Source: Geothrix sp. (GTDB taxonomy: Bacteria > Acidobacteriota > Holophagae > Holophagales > Holophagaceae). From it: 64,000 nt of DNA. How positions within the stretch are numbered: position 1 is the first letter of the stretch; every line of letters starts with the position of its first letter. A program made the translations under genes and the position numbers. The notes below the pieces were generated by a model, which had not been told where the DNA came from, did no database searches, and saw only the letters and a program-made list of their open reading frames with translations. Where the stretch lies: contig JAUXSE010000036.1 in the NCBI GenBank assembly GCA_030681515.1, positions 1 to 64,000 of the forward strand. The letters run 5' to 3'. Below, in pieces: positions 7,370-15,908 of the stretch.

Positions 7370-9469
7370 ATGTTGACCTTTCTGGACCGTCTGCTTCCAT
7401 ATATGGGCCGCCTGGCCAAGCGGTCGGATCTGGCTGCGCCCGTCTTCGTGATGATCGTGCTGGTGGTGATGGTGCTGCCCCTGCCGGCCTTCATGCTGGA
7501 TCTGCTCATCGTCCTGAACATCACCATCAGCCTGCTGATCCTGATGGTGGGCATGTATGTGCCCCGGCCCAAGGAATTCAGCTCCTACCCCTCGGTGCTG
7601 CTGGTGGTGACGCTTTTCCGTCTGGCCATCAATGTGGCCACCACCCGGCGGATTCTGCTCTTTGGCGGGGAACAGGGGGCGGACGCCGCGGGCCACATGG
7701 TGAAGGCCTTCGGCCAGTTCGTGGTGGGGGGCAGCTACGTCATCGGCCTGGTGGTCTTCCTGATCCTGCTGGCCATCCAGTTCCTGGTGATCAACCATGG
7801 CGCCGGCCGCATCGCCGAAGTGACCGCGCGTTTCACCCTGGATGCCCTGCCCGGCAAGCAGATGGCCATAGATGCCGATCTGAACGCGGGCTACATAGAC
7901 GAGCAGGAGGCCCGGAAGCGCCGCAAGGATCTGCAGGAGGAGGCCGGGTTCTACGGGGCCATGGACGGCGCCGTGAAGTTCACCCAGCGGGACTCCGTGG
8001 CGGCCCTGATCATCCTGGCGGTCAACATCGTGGCGGGCATCATCCTGGGCGTGGTGCGCTACAACCTGCCGGTAATGCAGGCGCTGGAGGTCTACACCCT
8101 GCTCACCGTGGGTGACGGCCTGGTGACGGTGATCCCCAGCCTGCTCATCAGCGTGGGTGGCGCCATCCTCACCACCCGCAGCGGGAGCGACGCCACCGGC
8201 CTGGGCAGCCAGGTGCTCAGCCAGATGGGCGCCGACCCCCGGCCCCTGGCCATCGCGGCCTCGGTGCTGTTCCTGTTCGGGGCCGTGCCCGGCCTGCCCA
8301 TCTTCCCCTTCTGGGTGATGGCCGCCATCTTCGGCGTCATGGCCTACGCGGCCTGGAAACTGCCCACGGAAGCCCCCGCCCTCGCGGCGGATCTCGCCGC
8401 CGCCGAAAAGGCCAAGGCCGCCGCCGGGGATGGCGGCGACAAGGTCGAAGGCCTGTTGAAGATAGACCCCCTGGGCCTGGAGGTGGGCTACAGCCTCATC
8501 CCCCTGCTGGATGTGAACCAGGGCGGCACCGTGCTGGAGCGCATCAAGGCCGTGCGGCGCCAGATGGCCCAGGAGCTGGGCATCGTGGTGCCCCCCGTGC
8601 GCATCCGCGACAACCTGCAACTCCCCCCGCACACCTACCGCATCCTGCTCCGGGGCGAGGAGATCGCCCGCGCCGAGTTGCAACCCGCCCAGTTCCTGGC
8701 CATGAATCCCGGCACGGCCACCGAGGATCTGGCCGGCACCCCCACCTCGGAACCCGCCTTCGGCCTGCCCGCCTTCTGGATCCCCGATGCCCAGCGGGAC
8801 CGGGCCCAGATGCTGGGCTACACCGTGGTGGAGCCGGCCACGGTGCTGACCACCCATCTCTCCGAGCTCATCAAGCAGCACGCGCCCGACCTGCTGGGCC
8901 GGCCCGAGGTCCAGCACCTGCTGGACACCCTCAAGGACACCACGCCGCGGCTGGTGGACGACCTCATCCCCAACGTCATCAGCGTGACCACCCTGCAGAA
9001 GGTGCTGCACAACCTCCTGCGGGAGCGGGTGCCCGTGCGGGACCTGGGGCGCATCCTCGAAGCCACCGCCGATGCCGCCACCATGACCAAGGACATCGGC
9101 TTCATCACCGAATACGTCCGCCAGGCCATGGGGCGGGTGCTCACCAGCCCCCATCTGTCCGAGAGCGGGGATCTGGGCGTGCTCGTGCTCGATCCCCAGA
9201 TCGAGCAGACCCTCCAGGGCGGCATCGAGCAGACGGATCGGGGGAGCTTCCTGGCCCTGGAGCCCGGTCGCACCCAGGAACTGCTCACCCGCATCGCCAA
9301 CGGCATCGCGGCCCTGCTGCCCGGCGCCCAGCCGGTGCTGCTGACCAACCCCGTGGTGCGCCCCCACCTGCGCCGCCTGCTCGAACGGGCCCTGCCCCAC
9401 CTCGTGGTGCTGAGCCACAGCGAGGTCCCCATGGATGTTCGTGTCGTAAACCTCGGAACCGTTTCATGA
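7370..9469 (+). CDS. flhA: Flagellar biosynthesis protein FlhA
   Basis: The 699-residue product is full length for FlhA, the nonameric inner-membrane export-gate component of the flagellar type III secretion system. About eight membrane segments fill the first ~325 residues, with the conserved cytoplasmic FHIPEP region in between (residues ~145-200, including GKQMAIDADLNAGYIDEQEARKRR). The C-terminal ~350 residues form the cytoplasmic ring that docks chaperone-substrate complexes. flhF and flhG follow in the same direction after a heptamer array, the order common in polar flagellates. Confidence 0.95.
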   Translation: MLTFLDRLLPYMGRLAKRSDLAAPVFVMIVLVVMVLPLPAFMLDLLIVLNITISLLILMVGMYVPRPKEFSSYPSVLLVVTLFRLAINVATTRRILLFGGEQGADAAGHMVKAFGQFVVGGSYVIGLVVFLILLAIQFLVINHGAGRIAEVTARFTLDALPGKQMAIDADLNAGYIDEQEARKRRKDLQEEAGFYGAMDGAVKFTQRDSVAALIILAVNIVAGIILGVVRYNLPVMQALEVYTLLTVGDGLVTVIPSLLISVGGAILTTRSGSDATGLGSQVLSQMGADPRPLAIAASVLFLFGAVPGLPIFPFWVMAAIFGVMAYAAWKLPTEAPALAADLAAAEKAKAAAGDGGDKVEGLLKIDPLGLEVGYSLIPLLDVNQGGTVLERIKAVRRQMAQELGIVVPPVRIRDNLQLPPHTYRILLRGEEIARAELQPAQFLAMNPGTATEDLAGTPTSEPAFGLPAFWIPDAQRDRAQMLGYTVVEPATVLTTHLSELIKQHAPDLLGRPEVQHLLDTLKDTTPRLVDDLIPNVISVTTLQKVLHNLLRERVPVRDLGRILEATADAATMTKDIGFITEYVRQAMGRVLTSPHLSESGDLGVLVLDPQIEQTLQGGIEQTDRGSFLALEPGRTQELLTRIANGIAALLPGAQPVLLTNPVVRPHLRRLLERALPHLVVLSHSEVPMDVRVVNLGTVS

Positions 9470-9474
9470 GATGG

Positions 9475-9585
9475 GCTATCAGCCATCAGCTATCAGCTAT
9501 CAGCTCAAAAAGCTGTGGGCGGCATTCCTGGCTGATAGCTGACAGCCGACAGCCGATAGCCGATTCCCGAAAGCTGAGAGCTGAC
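9475..9585. repeat. Period-7 inverted array, locus 3 (flhA-flhF gap)
   Basis: Four CTATCAG-type heptamers (9475-9504) are followed by a 25-base centre and then about eight reverse-complement heptamers of the CTGATAG/CCGATAG type (9530-9585). The array fills almost all of the flhA-flhF gap and could fold into a long hairpin. The last unit overlaps the region just before the flhF ATG, so no clear Shine-Dalgarno is left for flhF. Confidence 0.8.
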
Positions 9586-9587
9586 CT

Positions 9588-10883
9588 ATGCGCGTGAAGA
9601 CCTTCGAAGCCGGTTCCATGCAGGACGCCCTGGACGTCGTGAAGAAGGAGATGGGCGAGGAGGCCTTCATCCTGTCCACCCGCACCCGGCGCCGCCCCGC
9701 GGCCCTGGGGCTGAGGGAGGAATCCGTCATCGAGGTCACGGCCGCCGTGGACGAGGCCCAGAGCCAGGTCCAGGCCGGTATCCCGCCCTTGGCATCGGGC
9801 GCGCCTCCCCTCACCTACGGCCTTCGCGCCCCCCTGGACGCCCCGCCCCGGCACGCCCGCCAACCGGCCCCACCCGCGGCACCCCCCGCCCCGCCCATGG
9901 ATCTCCAGCCCCTCCGCCGCGAGTTGCTGGAGATCAAGGGCGCGGTGGCCGCGCTCAAGGACAACGATCAGCGCAACACCTCGATCCTGAAGGAGCTGGA
10001 TCAGATGAAGGCGCTGCTCAGCCGCATCCAGCGCCAGGGCATGCCTCCCGCCCAGCTCCACCTGCCGCCGAGCCTGCTGGAACTGTACGGCGACCTCGTC
10101 GCCAACGATGTGGAACCCCTCATCGCCCTGCGCCTCTGCGAGCATGCCCAGCGCGCCCTGACCGATCAGGATGGCGATGGCACCGCCGGAGCCGTGGATC
10201 CCGAGCGGGCCAGGCTGTTCCTGCGCCGCGTCATCGCGGATTTCATCCCCGTGGCGCCGCCCATCCAGCTCGAACCCGGCAAGGTGCGCGTAGCCGCGCT
10301 GGTGGGGCCCACGGGCGTGGGCAAGACCACCACCCTGGCCAAGCTGGCGGCCTATGCCCAGATCCATCTGAAGCAGAAGGTGGCCCTGATCACCCTGGAT
10401 ACCTACCGCATGGCGGCGGTGGACCAGCTCCAGCAGTACGCGCAGATCCTCCAGGTGCCCATGCACGTGGCCCTCACGGTGGAGGATCTGCGCGGCGCCC
10501 TCCGCTTCTACCAGGACCGCGCCCTGGTGCTCATTGACACGCCCGGCCACAGCCCCAAGGACACGGAAACCCTCCATCAGTTGCGGGGCCTCCTGGATGA
10601 GCTGCCGGACGTGGAGACGCACCTGGTGCTATCGGCCACCACCAAGCCGAGGGACCTGACCGAGATTGCCCTGCGCTACGAACCGCTGCATCCCACGCGC
10701 CTGCTCTTCACCAAGCTCGACGAGACCTCCACCTACGGGCCCATCCTCAGCACCCTGGCGCGCGTCAAGCGGCCCCTCAGCTACCTCGGCACGGGCCAGG
10801 AAGTGCCGGATGCCCTGGAACTGGCCACCAGCCGCCGGGTGGCCGACCTCATCCTCCCCGCCACCCAGAAGGAGGCCGAATGA
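9588..10883 (+). CDS. flhF: Flagellar placement GTPase FlhF
   Basis: A 431-residue SRP-family GTPase. The N-terminal basic domain (MRVKTFEAGSMQDALDVVK...ILSTR) is typical of FlhF, followed by a Pro-rich linker and a helical N domain. The GTPase domain has G1 GPTGVGKTTT at ~239-248, DTYRMAAVDQL at ~270, DTPGHSPKD at ~316 and TKLDE at ~375. FlhF marks the flagellar pole and recruits early basal-body parts; its partner flhG overlaps its stop codon by ATGA. Confidence 0.93.
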   Translation: MRVKTFEAGSMQDALDVVKKEMGEEAFILSTRTRRRPAALGLREESVIEVTAAVDEAQSQVQAGIPPLASGAPPLTYGLRAPLDAPPRHARQPAPPAAPPAPPMDLQPLRRELLEIKGAVAALKDNDQRNTSILKELDQMKALLSRIQRQGMPPAQLHLPPSLLELYGDLVANDVEPLIALRLCEHAQRALTDQDGDGTAGAVDPERARLFLRRVIADFIPVAPPIQLEPGKVRVAALVGPTGVGKTTTLAKLAAYAQIHLKQKVALITLDTYRMAAVDQLQQYAQILQVPMHVALTVEDLRGALRFYQDRALVLIDTPGHSPKDTETLHQLRGLLDELPDVETHLVLSATTKPRDLTEIALRYEPLHPTRLLFTKLDETSTYGPILSTLARVKRPLSYLGTGQEVPDALELATSRRVADLILPATQKEAE

Positions 10884-11749
10884 GCAGCGATCAGGCATCC
10901 CGGCTCCGCAGCATGGCCCAGGGACTGCGCCCCGAAGCGCCCCTTTTCGCGGCCCGCGTGCTGGCCATCACGTCCGGCAAGGGCGGGGTCGGCAAGACCA
11001 ACGTCGTGGCTGGCCTGGCCCTGTCCCTGGCCCAGCTGGGCCAGCGCGTGGTGGTCATGGACGCCGATTTCGGCCTGGCGAACCTGGACATCCTGCTGGG
11101 CCTTTCGCCGAAGTACACGCTGGAGCATGTGCTGCGCGGCGAGAAGGTGCTGGAGGAGATCCTGCTCGATGGCCCCATGGGCGTGCGCATCATCCCCGCC
11201 AGCAGCGGCATCCAGGAGCTCACCCATCTCGACACCGTGAGCGAGATGCGGCTGGTGCAGGGGCTCCAGCGGGTAGCGGAAACCGCGGACTGGCTGCTCA
11301 TTGACACGGCCGCGGGCATCCACGATTCGGTGCTGAAGCTCCTCATGGCGGCCCAGGAGGTGATCCTGGTGACCACCCCCGAACCCACGAGCCTGGTGGA
11401 TGCCTATGCCATGGTGAAGGTGCTGCACCTGCGCGAGGCCTCCAAACCGGTGTGGCTGCTGGTGAACAACGGCCAGAGCATGGACGAGGCCCAGGAGACC
11501 GTGGACCAGTTGCAGGCCGCCACGGAGCGGTTTCTCGGCAAACAGCTCAAGGTGCTGGGCCTGATCCCCAACGATCCCCACATCCTGCAGGCGGTGCGCC
11601 AGCAGCGGGGCGTGGTGGATCTCTTCCCCCGAAGCCCGGCCTCCCTCGCCTTCCGGGCCCTCGCCCGTCAATTGCTGGGGCAAGTATCCTTGCAGCCCGA
11701 CGGGTTTGCGTCATTCTGGAGGCAGCTCGCCTCCGATGAACCTCAATAG
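10880..11749 (+). CDS. flhG: Flagellar number regulator FlhG (MinD-like ATPase)
   Basis: A 289-residue ParA/MinD-type ATPase with a deviant Walker A at residues ~31-39 (SGKGGVGKTN), VMDADFGLANLDILLGL (~55-72) and a C-terminal helix suited to membrane binding. FlhG (also called FleN or YlxH) stimulates FlhF and limits flagellar number. It overlaps flhF and is followed after eight bases by fliA. Confidence 0.92.
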   Translation: MSSDQASRLRSMAQGLRPEAPLFAARVLAITSGKGGVGKTNVVAGLALSLAQLGQRVVVMDADFGLANLDILLGLSPKYTLEHVLRGEKVLEEILLDGPMGVRIIPASSGIQELTHLDTVSEMRLVQGLQRVAETADWLLIDTAAGIHDSVLKLLMAAQEVILVTTPEPTSLVDAYAMVKVLHLREASKPVWLLVNNGQSMDEAQETVDQLQAATERFLGKQLKVLGLIPNDPHILQAVRQQRGVVDLFPRSPASLAFRALARQLLGQVSLQPDGFASFWRQLASDEPQ

Positions 11750-11757
11750 GATCCAGG

Positions 11758-12690
11758 ATGCCCCCGACCCCGGACCAGCCCGCCGATCCCGGCCTGCCCT
11801 TCAGCGGCGAGGCGCTTCGGACCGTGGAGGCGGCGCCCGCGGCGCTCCGCCCCTGGGCGGCCCTGGCCGCGGCCAAGGCCTATGGAAAGGCCTCGTCCGC
11901 CCTCCCCGCGCCTCCGCTCCCGGTTCCCCCCGTGCCCCCTGCGCCGGCCGCGGCCTCCACGGAACCGCCGGAACCCTTCGACCGCGAGAACCGCGAGCAG
12001 ATCATCAAGGACTACGTGCCCCTGGTGAAGTTCGTGGCTCACCGCATCGCCTCGCGCCTGCCCTCGCACGTGGAGCTGGACGATCTCATCAACAGCGGCA
12101 TCCTCGGCCTCATGGACGCCATCGAGAAGTTCGAGCCCGCCCGCAACATCAAGTTCAAGACCTATGCCGAACTCCGGGTCAAGGGCGCCATCCTCGACGG
12201 CCTCAGGGAACTGGACTGGGTGCCCCGCAGCCTGCGCCGCAAGAAGAAGGATATCGAGGGCGCCTACCACGTGCTCGAACAGCAGTTCGGACGGGCGGCC
12301 ACGGACGAGCAGGTCGCCGTCCATCTCGGCATCCCCCTCGAAGAACTGCACAAGAACCTGGACGACCTGAAGGGCGTGACCCTCGGCACCTTCGTCGAGG
12401 TGGGCGAGGATGGCGAAGGCGAAAGCCTCATCAGCTTCGTGCCGGACCCGGACGCGGAGGATCCCAGCCAGACCTTCCAGGCCTCGGAGATCAAGGAGAT
12501 CCTCCGCGATGCCATGGACGTGCTGCCCAAGAAGGAGAAATTCGTGGTCCAGCTCTACTACTTCGACGAGCTGACCATGAAGGAGATCGGGACCCTCCTG
12601 AACATCACCGAATCCCGGGTATCCCAATTGCATACCAAGGCCATGCTGCGACTCCGGGGCAAGCTCCTGGAGAAGCACATCGAAGGGTAA
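11758..12690 (+). CDS. fliA: Flagellar sigma factor FliA (sigma-28)
   Basis: The 310-residue product has region 2 (IIKDYVPLVKFVAHRIA...KFKTYAELRVKGAILDGLRELDWVPRS) from about residue 81 and region 4 (PKKEKFVVQLYYFDELTMKEIG...TESRVSQLHTKAM) near the C-terminus, both typical of FliA/WhiG-class sigma factors. It should direct late flagellar promoters. An oddity is a ~75-residue Pro/Ala-rich N-terminal extension before region 2; usual FliA proteins are ~240 residues. No flgM anti-sigma gene is in the window. Confidence 0.92.
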   Translation: MPPTPDQPADPGLPFSGEALRTVEAAPAALRPWAALAAAKAYGKASSALPAPPLPVPPVPPAPAAASTEPPEPFDRENREQIIKDYVPLVKFVAHRIASRLPSHVELDDLINSGILGLMDAIEKFEPARNIKFKTYAELRVKGAILDGLRELDWVPRSLRRKKKDIEGAYHVLEQQFGRAATDEQVAVHLGIPLEELHKNLDDLKGVTLGTFVEVGEDGEGESLISFVPDPDAEDPSQTFQASEIKEILRDAMDVLPKKEKFVVQLYYFDELTMKEIGTLLNITESRVSQLHTKAMLRLRGKLLEKHIEG

Positions 12691-12693
12691 TCC

Positions 12694-13710
12694 ATGGCCA
12701 AGATCCTGAGCCAAGAGGAAGTAGACGCGCTACTTAAGTCCCACACCAAGCCCGCCGGAAAGGCCTCGGGCGCGGGAGGATGGGATCGGGGTGCGCCGCC
12801 CGCCCAGGCAAAAAAAGCCCAGGTCCAGCGGAAGGTCACCCTCTACAATTTCCGCCGTCCCGACCGCGTGAGCCGGGAGCAGATGCGGTCGCTCCACTTC
12901 ATGCACGACCGCTTCGCCCGGAACTTTTCCAGCTCCCTCAGCGCCTACCTCCGGACCATCACCGAAGTGAACCTGGTGAGCGTGGAGCAGCTCAGCTACC
13001 AGGAATTCCTGCTTTCCGTGCCCGATCCCACCTGCTTCAACGCCATCTCCATCAAGCCCCTGGAAGGCGCGCTGGCCCTGGAGGTGAACCCCACCCTGGT
13101 GTTTCCCATCATTGACAAGATGCTGGGTGGTCCCGGCGAACCGCTGAAGAACCTGCGGACCATGACGGACATCGAACAAAGCATCTTCGACGGCATCCTC
13201 AAACTGCTGCTCGAGGATCTGCGCGAAGCCTGGCGCGGCATCGTGGATCTGGACTTCCGCATCCAGGCCCGGGAGACCAGCCCCCAGCTCATCCAGATCG
13301 TGGCTCCCAACGAGGTGGTGCTGCTGGTGGTCTTCGAAGTGAAGATGGGGCCCGTCAGCGGCATGATCAACCTGGCCATCCCGAGCATCATCCTCGAACC
13401 CATCGCCACCAAGTTCGACCAGGAGATGTTCACGGGCTACAAGAAGTCCTCCACCTTCGAGGAGGCCCGCCTGCTCATGGCCAGCCTCAAGCGCTGCTCC
13501 ATGGAGGCCGCCGCCGAGATCCACGGCACCAAACTCCGCATGGAGGAAGTGCTTCAGCTGAAGGCGGGCGACCTGATCCCGCTGACCAAGCGGTTCGACG
13601 CCGAACTGGATCTGTGCGTGGACGGAATGCCCCGCTTCATGGGCCTGGTGGCCCTGAACCCCAACGGAAAACGCGTCTTCCAAGTGACCGGCAGCCGGTC
13701 GGAGGGATGA
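12694..13710 (+). CDS. fliM: Flagellar motor switch protein FliM
   Basis: A 338-residue C-ring protein. The extreme N-terminus has the CheY-P-binding motif (ILSQEEVDALL, residues 4-14), followed by a linker, the CheC-like middle domain that contacts FliG, and a C-terminal SpoA domain. It binds phospho-CheY and switches rotation direction. It starts three bases after the fliA stop and is followed after three bases by the FliN/FliY-type gene. Confidence 0.93.
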   Translation: MAKILSQEEVDALLKSHTKPAGKASGAGGWDRGAPPAQAKKAQVQRKVTLYNFRRPDRVSREQMRSLHFMHDRFARNFSSSLSAYLRTITEVNLVSVEQLSYQEFLLSVPDPTCFNAISIKPLEGALALEVNPTLVFPIIDKMLGGPGEPLKNLRTMTDIEQSIFDGILKLLLEDLREAWRGIVDLDFRIQARETSPQLIQIVAPNEVVLLVVFEVKMGPVSGMINLAIPSIILEPIATKFDQEMFTGYKKSSTFEEARLLMASLKRCSMEAAAEIHGTKLRMEEVLQLKAGDLIPLTKRFDAELDLCVDGMPRFMGLVALNPNGKRVFQVTGSRSEG

Positions 13711-13713
13711 ATC

Positions 13714-14622
13714 ATGGATGCCCGGGATACTGAATTCTTCCAGAAGGCCGGCGGCGCTTTCGCCGAAAGCATGGCGTCCGTGTTCTCCATGCTCACGGGC
13801 CGCGAGTTCCAGATGACATCCACCCCGGGCGGGCTGCTGGACCCACCCGCCATCGCCGCCCTGCACGAAGCCACCGCGATCCTCGTCAAGGCCAACTACC
13901 AGAAGGGCCTGAGCGGCCCCCTCTTCTTCGTCCTTCCCCTCAAGGAGGGCACCATGCTGGTGGACCTCATGCTGGGCGGCGAAGGCGCCCCCGCCGAGGA
14001 CCTGGTGGGAGATTCCAAGGACGCCCTGGCCGAGACCTTCAACCAGGTCATGGGCAGCGCCAACCAGACCCTATCGGATCTGGCCGGCGAAACCTTCGCC
14101 ATCGCCCATGTGGAGATCCTCGCCGTGGCGCCTGAAGCGGCCGCCTTCGCGGAGCACCTGGGCCCGGGGACCTTCCAGGACATCCCCCTGCCCGCCAGCC
14201 AGGACACCCTGAACACCACCATCCACCTGCTCTTTCCCGATCTCCTGCTCCAGCAGCTCAAGCGCAAACTCGGTCTGGTGGAGGAGCCCGCGGTGCCCCA
14301 TCCGGTGGCCGCCCCGGCGCCCACCCGCCAGGCACCGCTCGCCTCCGGCCCCATGCCCGATGCCGGCAATCTGGATCTCCTGCTGGATATCCAGCTGCCG
14401 GTGGTGGTTCGCATGGGCCAGACCGATATGCAGATGGGCGAACTGCTGAAGCTCACCCCGGGCTCCATCCTGGAACTCAACCGCAGCGCGGATGCGCCCG
14501 TGGAGCTGCTGGTCAATGGCAAGCTCATCGCCAAGGGCGAGGTCGTGGTGGTGGATGGCAACTTCGCCTTCCGGATCACCGAGATTGATAGCCGCGCCGC
14601 CAGGATCCGCAGCCTGGGGTAA
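13714..14622 (+). CDS. fliN: Flagellar switch protein FliN/FliY-type
   Basis: The last ~80 residues (LDLLLDIQLPVVVRMGQTDMQMGELLKL...NGKLIAKGEVVVVDGNFAFRITEI) are a classic FliN SpoA domain. The product is 302 residues, far longer than E. coli FliN (~137), because it carries a CheC/FliY-like N-terminal domain (GGEGAPAEDLV...ALAETFNQVMGSANQTLSDL) and a Pro-rich linker. It therefore resembles FliY of Firmicutes and spirochaetes. Whether the CheC-like part has CheY-P phosphatase activity is not known. It is the last gene of flagellar block I. Confidence 0.88.
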   Translation: MDARDTEFFQKAGGAFAESMASVFSMLTGREFQMTSTPGGLLDPPAIAALHEATAILVKANYQKGLSGPLFFVLPLKEGTMLVDLMLGGEGAPAEDLVGDSKDALAETFNQVMGSANQTLSDLAGETFAIAHVEILAVAPEAAAFAEHLGPGTFQDIPLPASQDTLNTTIHLLFPDLLLQQLKRKLGLVEEPAVPHPVAAPAPTRQAPLASGPMPDAGNLDLLLDIQLPVVVRMGQTDMQMGELLKLTPGSILELNRSADAPVELLVNGKLIAKGEVVVVDGNFAFRITEIDSRAARIRSLG

Positions 14623-14692
14623 TGCTCTCCGGGCGGAGGCTCCGACTCCGCGACGAAGGAATGGCAGAAAGATACCTGGGTCTGCTTGCGAT

Positions 14693-14738
14693 GGTTCAAA
14701 AACGAACTAACATGAGTGTCAGAGGTCAAAAATGAACC
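14693..14738. promoter_or_regulatory. Twin operator-like repeats at the antitoxin start
   Basis: Two related 16-bp imperfect palindromes, at 14693-14708 (GGTTCAAAAACGAACT) and 14723-14738 (AGGTCAAAAATGAACC), are spaced 30 bp apart, about three helical turns. The second covers the ribosome-binding site and start codon of the MbcA-like antitoxin gene. The layout fits autoregulation by the antitoxin-toxin complex. Confidence 0.55.
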
Positions 14739-15169
14739 GCCAGGTTCCACTCAACATCATGCCCCTCGGACGCCTCCCCCTTGATCGAGGGCCCGGGCCG
14801 GATGGGGAACACCTCTCGGGCCCCGGCATCCGGGCCTTCTTCAACATCGCGCAGGAATGGGCGCTCTCGGTCGAAGAGCAGTTGGCCCTCCTGGGACTCG
14901 GCAGCCGATCCACCCTGTTCTCCTGGAAGCGGGCGCAGGATGCCAGACTGGACCGGGACCAGCTGGAGCGCATCTCCCACATCCTGGGCATCTACAAGGC
15001 CCTGCGGATCCTCCTCCCGTCCGGCGAATCGGCCCAGGCCTGGGTCAAGAAGCCCAATGACGCCCCGCTGTTCGAGGGCCGCCCTGCCCTGGAGCGCATG
15101 AGCCAGGGCATCCTGGGCCTCTACCTGGTCAGGAACTACCTCGACGCGCAGCGCGGGGGCTGGGCGTGA
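14732..15169 (+). CDS. MbcA/ParS/Xre-type antitoxin (DUF2384)
   Basis: A 145-residue antitoxin. The N-terminal half is an Xre-like helix-turn-helix region (SVEEQLALLGLGSRSTLFSWKRA). The C-terminal half matches the MbcA/ParS toxin-binding domain, with APLFEGRPALERMSQG and a closing YLDAQRGGW. AGAGG lies six bases before the ATG. The stop overlaps the GTG start of the RES-domain toxin gene, as expected for a coupled toxin-antitoxin pair. It neutralises the toxin and probably represses its own promoter through the repeats at 14693-14738. Confidence 0.85.
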   Translation: MNRQVPLNIMPLGRLPLDRGPGPDGEHLSGPGIRAFFNIAQEWALSVEEQLALLGLGSRSTLFSWKRAQDARLDRDQLERISHILGIYKALRILLPSGESAQAWVKKPNDAPLFEGRPALERMSQGILGLYLVRNYLDAQRGGWA

Positions 15170-15819
15170 AATCGGTCTCCTTCGACAAGGCCCCGATCTG
15201 GCGGGTCATCGCATCCCGGCACCCGCCCATTGACCTCTTCGAAAGCGTGGCTTCAGCGGAGGAATTCGACGCGCTCTACGAACTGGAGGCGCTCTTCAGC
15301 CCGCAGTACGCGGAAAGCACCCTGCTCCCGTCCCTGCCCCGCAGTGAATGGGTCTTCGGGCCCGGGGCGGGCTACATCATGGCCCCGTTCATCTACCGCA
15401 CGCCGACCCGATTCTCGAACGGATCCTTCGGGATCTACTACGCGGGTCTGGACGAACTCACGGCCATCAAGGAGGTGGCGTTCCACCGGGCGGCCTTCAT
15501 GGCGGCCACCCGCGAAGGCCCCATGGCCCTGGAGCAACTGATCCTCCGGGCCAGGATCGCCTGCGACCTGGTGGACATCCGTGCTGAGCAGATCGCGCAC
15601 CCGGAGTGGTACAGCCCTTCCGTGAGCGACTACCCCGATCCCCAGTCCCTTGGCCTTGACCTCTGGCAGAAGGGGGGCGATGGACTGGCCTTTGCCAGCG
15701 TCCGGCACCCCGGAGGGGAGTGCGTGGGGATCTTCCGCCCGAAAGTCATCTCCGGCTGCCGTCAGTCGAGGCCCATCCACTACCTTTGGGACGGCAGGAA
15801 AATCGCAAGCTGGGCCTGA
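15166..15819 (+). CDS. RES-domain toxin (NAD+-consuming)
   Basis: A 217-residue RES protein. Recognisable residues are the early Arg in IWRVIAS, Arg in TPTRFSNG, the Tyr and Glu of GIYYAGLDELTAIKEVAFHR, and Ser in FASVRHPGG. Family members such as MbcT and ParT degrade or modify NAD+ or transfer ADP-ribose, halting growth. It starts at GTG 15166, overlapping the antitoxin stop. The pair sits between the flagellar block and glmS, a typical isolated chromosomal module. Confidence 0.85.
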   Translation: MKSVSFDKAPIWRVIASRHPPIDLFESVASAEEFDALYELEALFSPQYAESTLLPSLPRSEWVFGPGAGYIMAPFIYRTPTRFSNGSFGIYYAGLDELTAIKEVAFHRAAFMAATREGPMALEQLILRARIACDLVDIRAEQIAHPEWYSPSVSDYPDPQSLGLDLWQKGGDGLAFASVRHPGGECVGIFRPKVISGCRQSRPIHYLWDGRKIASWA

Positions 15820-15855
15820 AGGAACCCCACCACAGGGCGGGTGCGGTTCACCCCA

Positions 15856-15884
15856 TTGGATCCAGGCCCCCACCCCGCTAAGTT
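15856..15884 (+). promoter_or_regulatory. Sigma-70-type promoter of glmS
   Basis: TTGGAT (15856-15861) and TAAGTT (15879-15884) are separated by exactly 17 bases. Transcription would begin about 18 bases before the glmS ATG, so there is no room for a glmS ribozyme. Confidence 0.45.
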
Positions 15885-15908
15885 GGGAACAGCAATCGGG
15901 GGTCATCC

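Noticed and set aside
7262-9418. 718-codon open frame on the - strand opposite flhA
   Set aside because: Antisense shadow of flhA with the same His/Gly-rich composition and no recognisable domain.
15885-15908. glmS ribozyme before glmS
   Set aside because: The leader is only about 20 bases and lacks the ribozyme core.
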